Shown: one piece after another, positions 1 through 7,054 of the stretch
Layout of the letters: every line of letters starts with the position of its first letter
Position numbering within the stretch: the first letter of the stretch is position 1
Source: an uncultured Clostridia bacterium
GTDB taxonomy: Bacteria; Bacillota; Clostridia; Oscillospirales; Oscillospiraceae
DNA: 39,351 nt
Reading direction: 5' to 3'
Assembly: GCA_937892865.1 (NCBI GenBank)
Contig: CALBJG010000070.1
Span: 1-39,351 of the forward strand
The notes under the pieces: generated by a model
Databases searched by the model: none
Seen by the model: the letters and a program-made list of their open reading frames with translations, nothing else
What the model was told of the DNA's origin: nothing
Made by a program: the position numbers and the translations under genes

Positions 1-1
1 G

Positions 2-586
2 GCCTTCCCCCTGACCGTTGCCGCCATCTTCGGTGCTGCTCCCGACTGGAAGGCACTGCTGGTGGGCCTGCTGGCCACCGCGCCCATGTACTGGGCGGTA
101 GGCGCCATTTAAACGGTCACCTTTGTGCCTATGCTGGGCGCAGGCGGCTCTTACTTAAGTTTTGTCACCGGTAATATTTCCAATCTAAAACTCCCCTGCG
201 CGCTGAATGCTTTGGAACAAAACGATGTCAGCGCCAACAGCGAAGAGGGCGAAGTGGTATCTACCATTGCCATTGCTGTTTCCAGCATCGTTACCACCAT
301 CATTATCGTTCTCGGTGTCATTCTGATCGTGCCTTTGACCCCCATTTTGCAGGCACCGGTCCTGCAACCGGCTTTTGATCAGATTTTGCCTGCGCTGTTT
401 GGCGGTTTGGGCGTTGCTTTTGTATCCAAGAACTGGAAGATCGCCGTTGCTCCTATTTTATTGATGCTGGTACTGTTCATCTTTGTGCCTGCGCTGGATT
501 CCGGCACCGTAGGTATTATGGTGCCCGTATCTGCGCTGTTCACCATTGCAGTGGCGCGGATCCTGTATAAACGAGGTGTGCTGTAA
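2..586 (+). pseudogene. Multi-pass membrane protein, 5'-truncated, interrupted by in-frame stop
   Basis: Reading frame 2 is open from the window edge to a TAA at 110-112, then stays open in the same frame to the TAA at 584-586. Both halves read as one hydrophobic protein: 36 residues ending in YWAVGAI before the stop, then TVTFVPMLGAGG after it. The downstream part alone could start at GTG 125 or ATG 131, but I see no ribosome binding site before either, so an independent 153-residue gene is unlikely. Three or four membrane segments are visible after the stop (about residues 45-72, 85-117 and 127-147 of that part). The stop codon of this frame overlaps the ATG of the next gene, so the two are translationally coupled. 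I do not recognise the family securely. The codons before the stop are much more GC-rich than those after it, so the stop may be a real nonsense mutation or an assembly join. Confidence 0.6.
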
Positions 587-2019
587 TGGTAGGCTACATA
601 ATTTTAGGCTTATTTGCAGCGCTGATCGCGCTGATCTTGTTACGGGCTGTGTTTTTTAAGCCCAAGGCCCAACCCGGTGACGACCCGGTCGCGGTAGCGT
701 TTGACAAAGATGCCTCCGTAGATGCGCTGGCGCAGTTGGTACGGTGCAAAACCATCTCTTACAATGATAAAAGTTTGGAAGATGACGCAGAGTTCCGGAA
801 ATTGCTGGACTTGCTTCCCGGATTATATCCCAATGTATTCCGGGTCTGTTCTTATCAGGAACTGCCCGACCGGGGAATCCTGTTCCGCTGGCCCGGAAAA
901 AGCGGCGCCGCTCCCGCTGTGCTGATGGCCCACTATGATGTGGTTCCCGTGGACGAGGAAAAGTGGGATAAACCTGCCTTTGCCGGCATTATTGAAGACG
1001 GTGTTCTCTGGGGCAGAGGTACATTGGATACCAAAGTTACTTTCAACGGCGTTCTCTTCGCCGCCAATCACCTGATCGAGCAAGGTTTTCAACCGGAAAA
1101 TGACATTTATTTTGCTTTTTCCGGTGGTGAGGAAGTGAACGGTTTGGGTGCGTTGAACATTGTAAACTATTTTATTGAGAATCATATTCAGCCTGCGATC
1201 GTTGTTGATGAAGGCGGCGCTGTAGTGGAGAATGTATTCCCCGGTGTCAAAGCCCCTTGCGGTCTTATTGGCATCGCAGAAAAAGGTATGATGAATGTGC
1301 AGTACACCGCCCGCTCCGGCGGTGGCCACGCCTCTGCGCCCCCTCCCAAAACCCCGGTCACTACACTGGCAAAGGCTGTGCAAAACATTATTAAACACCC
1401 CTTTAAAATGCACCTGACAAAACCTGCCGCAGAGATGTTTGACACTTTGGGTCGTCACTCCTCTTTCGCTCTGAAGATCGTATTTGCCAACCTATGGTTA
1501 TTCAAACCCGTACTGGATCTGATCTGCAAGGCAAGCGGCGGTGAAATGAACGCTTTGTGCCGCACCACCACTGCTTTTACTATGATGGAGGGCAGCAACG
1601 CCCGGAATGTGATCCCCCCGGAGGCAAGCATCATTTCCAATATGCGTCTGAATCCTGCGGATACCGTGGAATCTGCCACCGCTTATCTGAAAAAAGTAGT
1701 GAATGACGACAGTGTGGAGATCACTGTTTTGGAGAGTTTCGAGCCCAGCCCCATCTCCGAAACCGATTGTGACAGTTGGAATAAAGTGGCTGCTGCTGTG
1801 GCGGAGACCTGGCCCGGCTGTATCGTATCTCCCTATTTGATGGTGCAGTGTGCCGATGCCCGTTATTACGGCAAGTTAAGCCGTAATGTTTACCGGTTTT
1901 CCGCAATGGATCTGACCGCCGAAGAGCGGAAAACAATCCACGGAAACAACGAAAAGATCCGTCTGGAATGCGCCTGCAGGGCTGTGGAATTCTATATTCG
2001 GTTAATGGAAAAGTGTTAA
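586..2019 (+). CDS. Membrane-anchored M20 family metallopeptidase
   Basis: The 477-residue protein is a zinc-dependent aminoacylase/carboxypeptidase-type hydrolase of the M20 family, of the longer kind with an N-terminal membrane anchor (residues 3-24). The di-zinc centre is visible in order: H116 in MAHYDVV, bridging D148 in GRGTLDTK, E182-E183 in SGGEE (general base and ligand), D208 in VVDEGG, and a C-terminal ligand H452 in TIHGNNE. H248 in the GGGH stretch begins the dimerisation lid domain, which runs to about residue 370. The start ATG overlaps the stop of the preceding membrane-protein gene (TAATG). Family members cleave dipeptides or N-acyl amino acids; the substrate here cannot be told. 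A new promoter begins right after its stop, so it ends its own transcription unit. Confidence 0.9.
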   Translation: MVGYIILGLFAALIALILLRAVFFKPKAQPGDDPVAVAFDKDASVDALAQLVRCKTISYNDKSLEDDAEFRKLLDLLPGLYPNVFRVCSYQELPDRGILFRWPGKSGAAPAVLMAHYDVVPVDEEKWDKPAFAGIIEDGVLWGRGTLDTKVTFNGVLFAANHLIEQGFQPENDIYFAFSGGEEVNGLGALNIVNYFIENHIQPAIVVDEGGAVVENVFPGVKAPCGLIGIAEKGMMNVQYTARSGGGHASAPPPKTPVTTLAKAVQNIIKHPFKMHLTKPAAEMFDTLGRHSSFALKIVFANLWLFKPVLDLICKASGGEMNALCRTTTAFTMMEGSNARNVIPPEASIISNMRLNPADTVESATAYLKKVVNDDSVEITVLESFEPSPISETDCDSWNKVAAAVAETWPGCIVSPYLMVQCADARYYGKLSRNVYRFSAMDLTAEERKTIHGNNEKIRLECACRAVEFYIRLMEKC

Positions 2020-2021
2020 AT

Positions 2022-2050
2022 TTGCTTTTTTTGTTTTTATGTGCTATACT
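2022..2050 (+). promoter_or_regulatory. Sigma-A promoter for first nahK-like gene
   Basis: A -35 box TTGCTT (2022-2027) and a -10 box TATACT (2045-2050) are separated by 17 bp, immediately after the M20 gene stop. The start codon at 2082 has an AGGAGA ribosome binding site at 2071-2076. This suggests the amino-sugar genes start their own transcript here. Confidence 0.65.
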
Positions 2051-2081
2051 GATAAAAAATCCCCATTTTTAGGAGAATCGT

Positions 2082-3158
2082 ATGCATATTGAACGCGCCG
2101 CTTACGCATTTCGGTTGAACGGCCAACCGATTTCCTGCCTGTGTTTCGGTCACGGTCATATTAACCACACCTTAAAAATCACTACTGATACCGGCAGTGA
2201 GTATATCCTGCAGAAAATCAATAAATATGTGTTCAAAGACCCGGTAAAGGTTATGACAAATGCCAGCGCCGTTACCAATCATATTCGCCAAAAGATCGAT
2301 GATCAGCGGCTTTCTTTGCACTTTATTCCCACTTTGGACGGCAAGTACTATCACCGGGATCCGGATGGCGAATTTTGGAGAATGTACGATTTTGCCGAGG
2401 GTTTCTGTCTGGATGCCCCGGAGTCAGAAGAAGATTTCTACCAAAGCGCTCTGGCATTCGGTCGTTTTCAGGAATTACTTTCTGACTTCCCTGCAGACAC
2501 GCTGTATGAAACCATCCCCAATTTCCATAACACAGTAGACCGTTTCCGTCAGTTAAAGGAATCCATCGCCTCGGATAATGTGGGAAGAGTCGCATCTGCG
2601 CAACCGGAGATCCGTTTTGCTTTGGAGCAGGAGCCTACCGGCGGCATTTTGCAAAATATGCTGGACGAAGGCGAACTGCCTCTGCGGGTCACCCATAACG
2701 ACACGAAACTGAACAATGTTCTTTTAGACCGTGAGACCCGAAAGGGTCTGTGTGTACTGGACCTGGATACGGTAATGCCCGGTCTCAGTGTTCACGATTT
2801 CGGCGATTCCATCCGTTTCGGCGCCGCTACTGCCGCCGAAGACGAGCCGGATACTTCCAAAATGAAATTGGATCTGCACTTGTTTGAGGTATATACCCGC
2901 GGTTTCCTGGAGGCTGCGCCCTCTCTGACCGCAAAGGAAATCGATATGCTTTCTCTGGGCGCATTGACTATGACTTTGGAAGTAGGTATCCGTTTCCTGA
3001 AAGACTACTTGGATGGCGATCTGTATTTCAAAACTGCCTATGACAACCATAACCTGATCCGCGCCCGTACGCAATTGGCGTTGGTCGCTGATATGAAAGC
3101 AAAGTGGACAGAAATGGAAGCCATTGTGAAAAGAGTCGCAAAAGAAGTAAGAGGATAA
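2082..3158 (+). CDS. nahK: NahK-like N-acetylhexosamine 1-kinase (copy 1)
   Basis: The 358-residue protein matches, motif by motif, the bifidobacterial N-acetylhexosamine 1-kinase NahK, an aminoglycoside-phosphotransferase-fold kinase that phosphorylates GlcNAc or GalNAc at C1 with ATP. Visible features are the nucleotide-loop stretch FGHGHINHT (22-30), YILQKIN (41-47), the catalytic loop VTHNDTKLNN with D207, and the metal-binding DLDTVMPG with D227/D229, followed by FGDSIRFGAAT. Length equals the family norm. It is transcribed from its own promoter and followed at once by an intrinsic terminator, so it may be expressed separately from its paralog 166 bp downstream. The bifidobacterial partners (lacto-N-biose phosphorylase, GalT, GalE) are not in the window. 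Some homologues are annotated as mucin desulfatase or as a generic phosphotransferase. Cytoplasmic. The exact amino-sugar preference is inferred only. Confidence 0.85.
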   Translation: MHIERAAYAFRLNGQPISCLCFGHGHINHTLKITTDTGSEYILQKINKYVFKDPVKVMTNASAVTNHIRQKIDDQRLSLHFIPTLDGKYYHRDPDGEFWRMYDFAEGFCLDAPESEEDFYQSALAFGRFQELLSDFPADTLYETIPNFHNTVDRFRQLKESIASDNVGRVASAQPEIRFALEQEPTGGILQNMLDEGELPLRVTHNDTKLNNVLLDRETRKGLCVLDLDTVMPGLSVHDFGDSIRFGAATAAEDEPDTSKMKLDLHLFEVYTRGFLEAAPSLTAKEIDMLSLGALTMTLEVGIRFLKDYLDGDLYFKTAYDNHNLIRARTQLALVADMKAKWTEMEAIVKRVAKEVRG

Positions 3159-3165
3159 ATCCCCA

Positions 3166-3199
3166 CACCCAACAGTGAAATCACTGTTGGGTGCTTTTA
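3166..3199 (+). terminator. Intrinsic terminator after nahK copy 1
   Basis: A perfect 13-bp inverted repeat (CACCCAACAGTGA at 3166-3178, its complement at 3181-3193) is followed by CTTTTAT. It starts 8 bp after the nahK stop codon and separates the two kinase genes. Confidence 0.85.
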
Positions 3200-3215
3200 T
3201 ATCGTCAAAAATGGT

Positions 3216-3239
3216 ACAAACGCGGTTTGTTTTGTACAA
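3216..3239 (+). promoter_or_regulatory. Palindromic operator-like sites upstream of nahK copy 2
   Basis: Two adjacent palindromes lie upstream of the second kinase gene: ACAAAC-GCG-GTTTGT (3216-3230) and TTGTACAA (3232-3239). They sit just upstream of the proposed -35 box, a place typical of activator sites, but no regulator is identified. Confidence 0.35.
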
Positions 3240-3257
3240 TTTCCGCTTGCCAGGCGA

Positions 3258-3286
3258 TTGCATTCCAAACTTTACTATGGTAAAAT
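3258..3286 (+). promoter_or_regulatory. Promoter for nahK copy 2 (extended -10)
   Basis: An extended -10 element TGGTAAAAT (3278-3286) lies 17 bp after a weak -35 box TTGCAT (3258-3263). It lies after the terminator of the first kinase gene. The weak -35 box fits dependence on an activator, perhaps through the palindromes just upstream. Confidence 0.45.
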
Positions 3287-3323
3287 TATGTTAGAAAAAA
3301 TATTGTCAGGAGGCAATTTTACT

Positions 3324-4394
3324 ATGGAAAAAGCAATTCTTGCATTCCAAATCAACGGCAATCCCGTTTCCTGTATTCCCTATGGCCACGGTCATATCAA
3401 TGCCACCTTCAAAGTTGATACTGATACAAACTGCTCTTACATTCTCCAAAAAATCAATACCAATATTTTCAAAAATCCCGTGAAACTGATGGAGAATATC
3501 TGCGCTGTCACCGAGCATCTGCGCAGTAAGAGCGACGACCCTTACGCATCTTTGACTTTCCTTGCTACCAAGGACGGCACATACTACCACGCCGACGAAG
3601 AAAACGGCTACTGGCGGTGCTATGAATTCGTTCCCGGTTTCGGTCTGGATACTCCCGAGAGCGACGAAGATTTCTATCAGAGTGCGCTGGCTTTCGGTAA
3701 GTTCCAGGGTCTTTTGGCTGACTTTCCTGCTGATACTTTGGATGAAACGATCCCTGAATTCCACAACACCATCGACCGTTTCCGTCAGCTGAAGGAATCC
3801 ATCGCCGCTGACCCCAAAGGTCGTGTGAAAGATGTCCAGAAAGAGATCGAATTTGCTCTTGGTTGCGAAGCAATGGGCAGCACCTTGCAGAAAATGCGTG
3901 TTGCCGGTCTGCTTCCCCTGCGCGTCACCCACAACGACACCAAACTGAACAATGTCCTGCTGAACGAAAAGACCCACAAGAGTGTCTGCGTTATCGACCT
4001 GGACACCGTTATGCCCGGTTTAAGCGCCTATGACTACGGTGATTCCATTCGTTTCGGCGCTGCTACTGCCGGTGAAAACGAGCCGGATGTGAGCAAGATG
4101 GAACTGGATCTGCATCTGTTTGAGGTATACACCCGCGGTTTCCTCACCGCCGCCCCCGCTCTGACCGATCTGGAAGTTCAGATGCTGCCTATGGGCGCAT
4201 TCGTGATGACCTTGGAAGTGGGTATCCGCTTCCTGAAGGACTACATCGACGGCGATATTTATTTCCGCACCACTGCGCCGGACCAGAACAAGATCCGCTG
4301 CCGCACCCAACTGAAACTGGTTTCTGATATGCAGCAAAAGTGGTATCAAATGAACGACATCGTCGCCAAACTGGCTGCTGAAATCCGCGGCTGA
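3324..4394 (+). CDS. nahK: NahK-like N-acetylhexosamine 1-kinase (copy 2)
   Basis: This 356-residue protein is a paralog of the preceding kinase and well over half its residues are identical by eye, with no gaps through most of the alignment. It keeps all the active-site motifs: YGHGHINAT, YILQKIN, VTHNDTKLNN with catalytic D205, and DLDTVMPG. I chose ATG 3324 because AGGAGG (3308-3313) lies 10 bp before it; the open frame extends to a TTG at 3258 but that lies in the promoter. It is followed 16 bp later by the ROK-like gene with a fresh AGGAGG, so the two are in one operon. Divergence between the copies lies mostly in the substrate-lid region (about residues 60-105 and 165-195), suggesting the two may prefer different hexosamines, such as GlcNAc and GalNAc. 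That split is inference. Confidence 0.85.
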   Translation: MEKAILAFQINGNPVSCIPYGHGHINATFKVDTDTNCSYILQKINTNIFKNPVKLMENICAVTEHLRSKSDDPYASLTFLATKDGTYYHADEENGYWRCYEFVPGFGLDTPESDEDFYQSALAFGKFQGLLADFPADTLDETIPEFHNTIDRFRQLKESIAADPKGRVKDVQKEIEFALGCEAMGSTLQKMRVAGLLPLRVTHNDTKLNNVLLNEKTHKSVCVIDLDTVMPGLSAYDYGDSIRFGAATAGENEPDVSKMELDLHLFEVYTRGFLTAAPALTDLEVQMLPMGAFVMTLEVGIRFLKDYIDGDIYFRTTAPDQNKIRCRTQLKLVSDMQQKWYQMNDIVAKLAAEIRG

Positions 4395-4410
4395 TACAGG
4401 AGGTACATAT

Positions 4411-5793
4411 ATGCAGTACTTAGGTATTTCTTATGATATGAAGCACGTTCCCCAGTTGGACAAGGGCTTTATTCCCTTTGGTGTATGGGCAGACTCTTAT
4501 GCCAAGGGCGCAAAAATGCCCATTGCCATCGCCGTGGAAAGAAATGATGGCAATGTATCTGTCCGCCGTACCAACATTTACGGCACAGTCGAAATGATGG
4601 ACGCAGACTACCGGTATGTAGAGCGGTTTGTAAAATTCCTGCTGTGGTCCATCGGCGGTTTCAAAGTTTCCGTTTGCGGTTGCTCCAAGATCACAAAAAA
4701 ACTGCAGAAGGCTTATTCCTTTGAGGGCGAACGGGCTTTTGACGCTGACTTCTTCCAGAAACTTTATGAGCGTCCTCTGGAGATCATTGATCTGCCTTTG
4801 GATGCCTGCCCTGAATCCAACGAGACGCCCAAGCCCATTGGCGGTCACCTGGACGGTTGCCGCATTGGTTTTGATGCCGGCGGATCTGACCGGAAGGTCT
4901 CTGCGGTCATCGACGGCGAGTGTGTCTACTCTGAAGAGGTCGTCTGGCATCCCAAAAAGAATCCCGATCCCAATTATCAGTATGAGGGTATTTTGGACTC
5001 TTTCCGCACTGCCGCCTCCAAAATGCCCCGGGTGGACGCTATCGGCGTTTCCTCTGCAGGCGTGTTTATCGGCAATGCGCCTATGATCTCCAGTATCTTC
5101 TACTGCGTTCCCAGAGATCGTTGGGACGAGGTGAAAACCGTGTTTGACCGGGCTGCTGCCGAAATCGGCGATGTGCCCATCGTTGTTGCCAACGACGGTG
5201 ATGTTTCCGCTTTGGCAGGCGCTATGGGTATGAATGTCGGCTCTATTATGGGTATGGCTATGGGTACCAGCGAGGCAGTTGGCTATGTGGATAAAGACAA
5301 GAATGTCCTTGGCTGGATCAATGAATTGGCCTTTGCTCCCGTGGATCTGAATGAAGATGCTATGCAAGACGAGTGGTCCACCGATTTCGGTGTAGGCTGC
5401 AAGTATTTCTCCCAGGATGCTGTAAACAAACTGGCTCCCAGAGCCGGCATTGAACTGGACGAAAACCTGACCCCCGCTGAAAAATTGAAAGTGGTTCAGG
5501 CATTGATGGAGAAAGATGACCCCAGAGCCGCCGCTGTTTACAAAGATATCGGTATTTATCTGGCTTATACCGTGGTTCTGTACTCCCAGTTCTACGATAT
5601 CCATCATCTGATGCTTTTAGGTCGCGTTATGTCCGGCAAGGGTGGCGATCTGATCCTCTCTACCTGCATCGATGTGCTGAAAGACGAGTTCCCTGCTTTG
5701 GGTGAAAAAGTCAATGTGATGCTCCCTGATGAGAACACCCGTCGTGTAGGTCAGAGCGCTGCTGCCGCTTCCCTGCCCGAGATTAGAAAATAA
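4411..5793 (+). CDS. Divergent ROK-like sugar kinase with N-terminal extension
   Basis: The 460-residue protein has a ROK/ASKHA kinase core in its C-terminal two-thirds: a phosphate-1 loop IGFDAGGSDRKVSAV (152-166), an adenosine-side catalytic segment VVANDGDVSAL with D262, and a phosphate-2 loop MAMGTSEAVGY (282-292). Residues 1-145 form an extension that I do not recognise and that is absent from ordinary ROK kinases of about 300 residues. The usual ROK zinc motif CxCGxxGC is missing. Placed between a NahK-like kinase and nagA, it is a reasonable candidate for a GlcNAc or ManNAc 6-kinase feeding NagA, but the loops are atypical and it could also be a sugar-sensing protein. Ribosome binding site AGGAGG at 4398-4403. 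Cytoplasmic. Confidence 0.7.
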   Translation: MQYLGISYDMKHVPQLDKGFIPFGVWADSYAKGAKMPIAIAVERNDGNVSVRRTNIYGTVEMMDADYRYVERFVKFLLWSIGGFKVSVCGCSKITKKLQKAYSFEGERAFDADFFQKLYERPLEIIDLPLDACPESNETPKPIGGHLDGCRIGFDAGGSDRKVSAVIDGECVYSEEVVWHPKKNPDPNYQYEGILDSFRTAASKMPRVDAIGVSSAGVFIGNAPMISSIFYCVPRDRWDEVKTVFDRAAAEIGDVPIVVANDGDVSALAGAMGMNVGSIMGMAMGTSEAVGYVDKDKNVLGWINELAFAPVDLNEDAMQDEWSTDFGVGCKYFSQDAVNKLAPRAGIELDENLTPAEKLKVVQALMEKDDPRAAAVYKDIGIYLAYTVVLYSQFYDIHHLMLLGRVMSGKGGDLILSTCIDVLKDEFPALGEKVNVMLPDENTRRVGQSAAAASLPEIRK

Positions 5794-5798
5794 TCACC

Positions 5799-5825
5799 AT
5801 AGGGGTGGGCTGTGCCCACCCCTAT
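5799..5825 (+). other. Intercistronic hairpin without T-tract
   Basis: A perfect 12-bp stem (ATAGGGGTGGGC at 5799-5810, loop TGT, complement at 5814-5825) lies between the ROK-like gene and nagA. It is not followed by a run of T, so it is more likely an RNA-stabilising or attenuating stem than a full terminator. Confidence 0.6.
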
Positions 5826-5845
5826 CACCTGCTGGAGGTATTGCT

Positions 5846-6985
5846 ATGTTTTACAAAAACGCGAGAATTTTTACTTCTGATTTTCAGTTTCATAACGGCG
5901 CTTTTGAAGTGACCGAAGATGGCAAGTTCGGCGCTGTGTTGCCGGAAAATGTGCCTGCCGATGCCATTGACTTAGGCGGTGCAACTGTCATTCCCGGTTT
6001 GATCGAGGTGCACAGCCACGGCGCGCTGGGTGCAGACTTCTCTGACGGTGACTATGAAGGTCTTAAAAAGATGGCTTCCTGCCTGGCTTCCGCCGGCATC
6101 ACATCTTTCGCCCCCGCCTCTATGACCCTGCCTTACGATGTTTTGGCAAAAGCCTTTGCCACAGCCAAGCAGTTGGTGGAAGAGGCCCCCGAAGGCTGTT
6201 CCCGGCTGATGGGCATTCAAATGGAAGGTCCTTATTTCTCTGAAAAGAAAAAGGGCGCGCAGAACGGTGAATACCTGAAAAACCCTGATTTTGATGGTTT
6301 CAAGAAACTCTTCGATGATTGCGGCGGTTTGATCAAGATCGCTGATGTGGCGCCGGAACTGCCCGGCGCAGCAGAATTCGTGGAAAAAGCAAGCAAACTT
6401 TGCACCGTTTCCGTTGCCCATACCGATTCTGACTACGATCACGCAAAAGCCGCATTCGATGCCGGCGCTACCCATCTGACGCACCTTTACAACTGTATGC
6501 CCGGTATCCACCACCGGAATCCCGGTGTAATCCCTGCTGCTGTTGAGAATAAAAACGTCCGGGCAGAGGTGATCTGCGACGGTCAGCACGTCCACCCTGC
6601 CTCTGTGCGGCTGGCATTCTCCATGTTCGGCGCTGAACGAATGATCATCGTTTCCGACGCCCTGCGCTGCGCCGGTATGCCGGAAGGACAGTACGAACTG
6701 GGCGGTCAGCAGATCTGGCTGAAAGACGGTCTGGCAAGATTGGCTGACGGTACCATCGCCGGTTCTGCATCCAACCTCTATGATGGTCTGCGCAAAGCCA
6801 TTTCTTTCGGTATCCCCGAAGAGGATGTGGTCCGCGCCTGCACTTACAACCCCGCCTGCGCTTTGGGCGCGGAAAACAAGGTCGGCAGCATCAAAGAAGG
6901 TTTGCTTGCAGACTTCATGATCTGCTCTGCCGACTATGCAGAAAAAACCGTCTATATGGGCGGTCAAAAGTTGACTTCCCGTTAA
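5846..6985 (+). CDS. nagA: N-acetylglucosamine-6-phosphate deacetylase
   Basis: The enzyme removes the acetyl group from GlcNAc-6-phosphate to give glucosamine-6-phosphate and acetate, the committed step of GlcNAc use and recycling. The 379 residues match the usual length. Amidohydrolase landmarks are visible: HSH (H56, H58) in IEVHSHGALG, metal ligand E127 in MEGPYFS, H192 in VAHTDSD, H213 in LTHLYNCM, substrate loop CDGQHVHP (244-251) and catalytic D271 in IVSDALRCAG. The preceding gene ends 52 bp upstream and the RBS is CTGGAGG. It links the upstream kinases to central metabolism; the next enzyme, NagB, is not in the window. Cytoplasmic. Confidence 0.93.
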   Translation: MFYKNARIFTSDFQFHNGAFEVTEDGKFGAVLPENVPADAIDLGGATVIPGLIEVHSHGALGADFSDGDYEGLKKMASCLASAGITSFAPASMTLPYDVLAKAFATAKQLVEEAPEGCSRLMGIQMEGPYFSEKKKGAQNGEYLKNPDFDGFKKLFDDCGGLIKIADVAPELPGAAEFVEKASKLCTVSVAHTDSDYDHAKAAFDAGATHLTHLYNCMPGIHHRNPGVIPAAVENKNVRAEVICDGQHVHPASVRLAFSMFGAERMIIVSDALRCAGMPEGQYELGGQQIWLKDGLARLADGTIAGSASNLYDGLRKAISFGIPEEDVVRACTYNPACALGAENKVGSIKEGLLADFMICSADYAEKTVYMGGQKLTSR

Positions 6986-6999
6986 TTTTACGATATGAT
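6971..6999 (+). promoter_or_regulatory. Promoter for MATE gene overlapping nagA 3' end
   Basis: TTGACT (6971-6976) and TATGAT (6994-6999) are separated by 17 bp. The -35 box lies inside the last codons of nagA and the -10 box ends where a long palindrome begins, giving the MATE gene a possible promoter of its own. Confidence 0.5.
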
Positions 7000-7029
7000 T
7001 TTATGGCTTTCCAAAAGGAAAGCCATAAA
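7000..7029 (+). repeat. 30-bp perfect inverted repeat between nagA and MATE gene
   Basis: A 13-bp arm TTTATGGCTTTCC (7000-7012), an AAAA loop and its exact complement (7017-7029). There is no T-run after it, so it is a poor intrinsic terminator on the plus strand. It directly abuts a -10-like box, so it may instead be an operator over the transcription start of the MATE gene. Confidence 0.6.
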
Positions 7030-7054
7030 AATTATGTAAACCAAGAGGTTTCTT

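Noticed and set aside
4420..5607. 395-codon open frame on the minus strand opposite the ROK-like gene
   Set aside because: It is the mirror of a well-supported gene; the translation is rich in His, Gly, Asn and Ile without a recognisable domain, which is typical of antisense to this codon usage.
5972..6967. 331-codon minus-strand open frame opposite nagA
   Set aside because: nagA is certain on the plus strand with all metal ligands; the antisense frame shows no family features.
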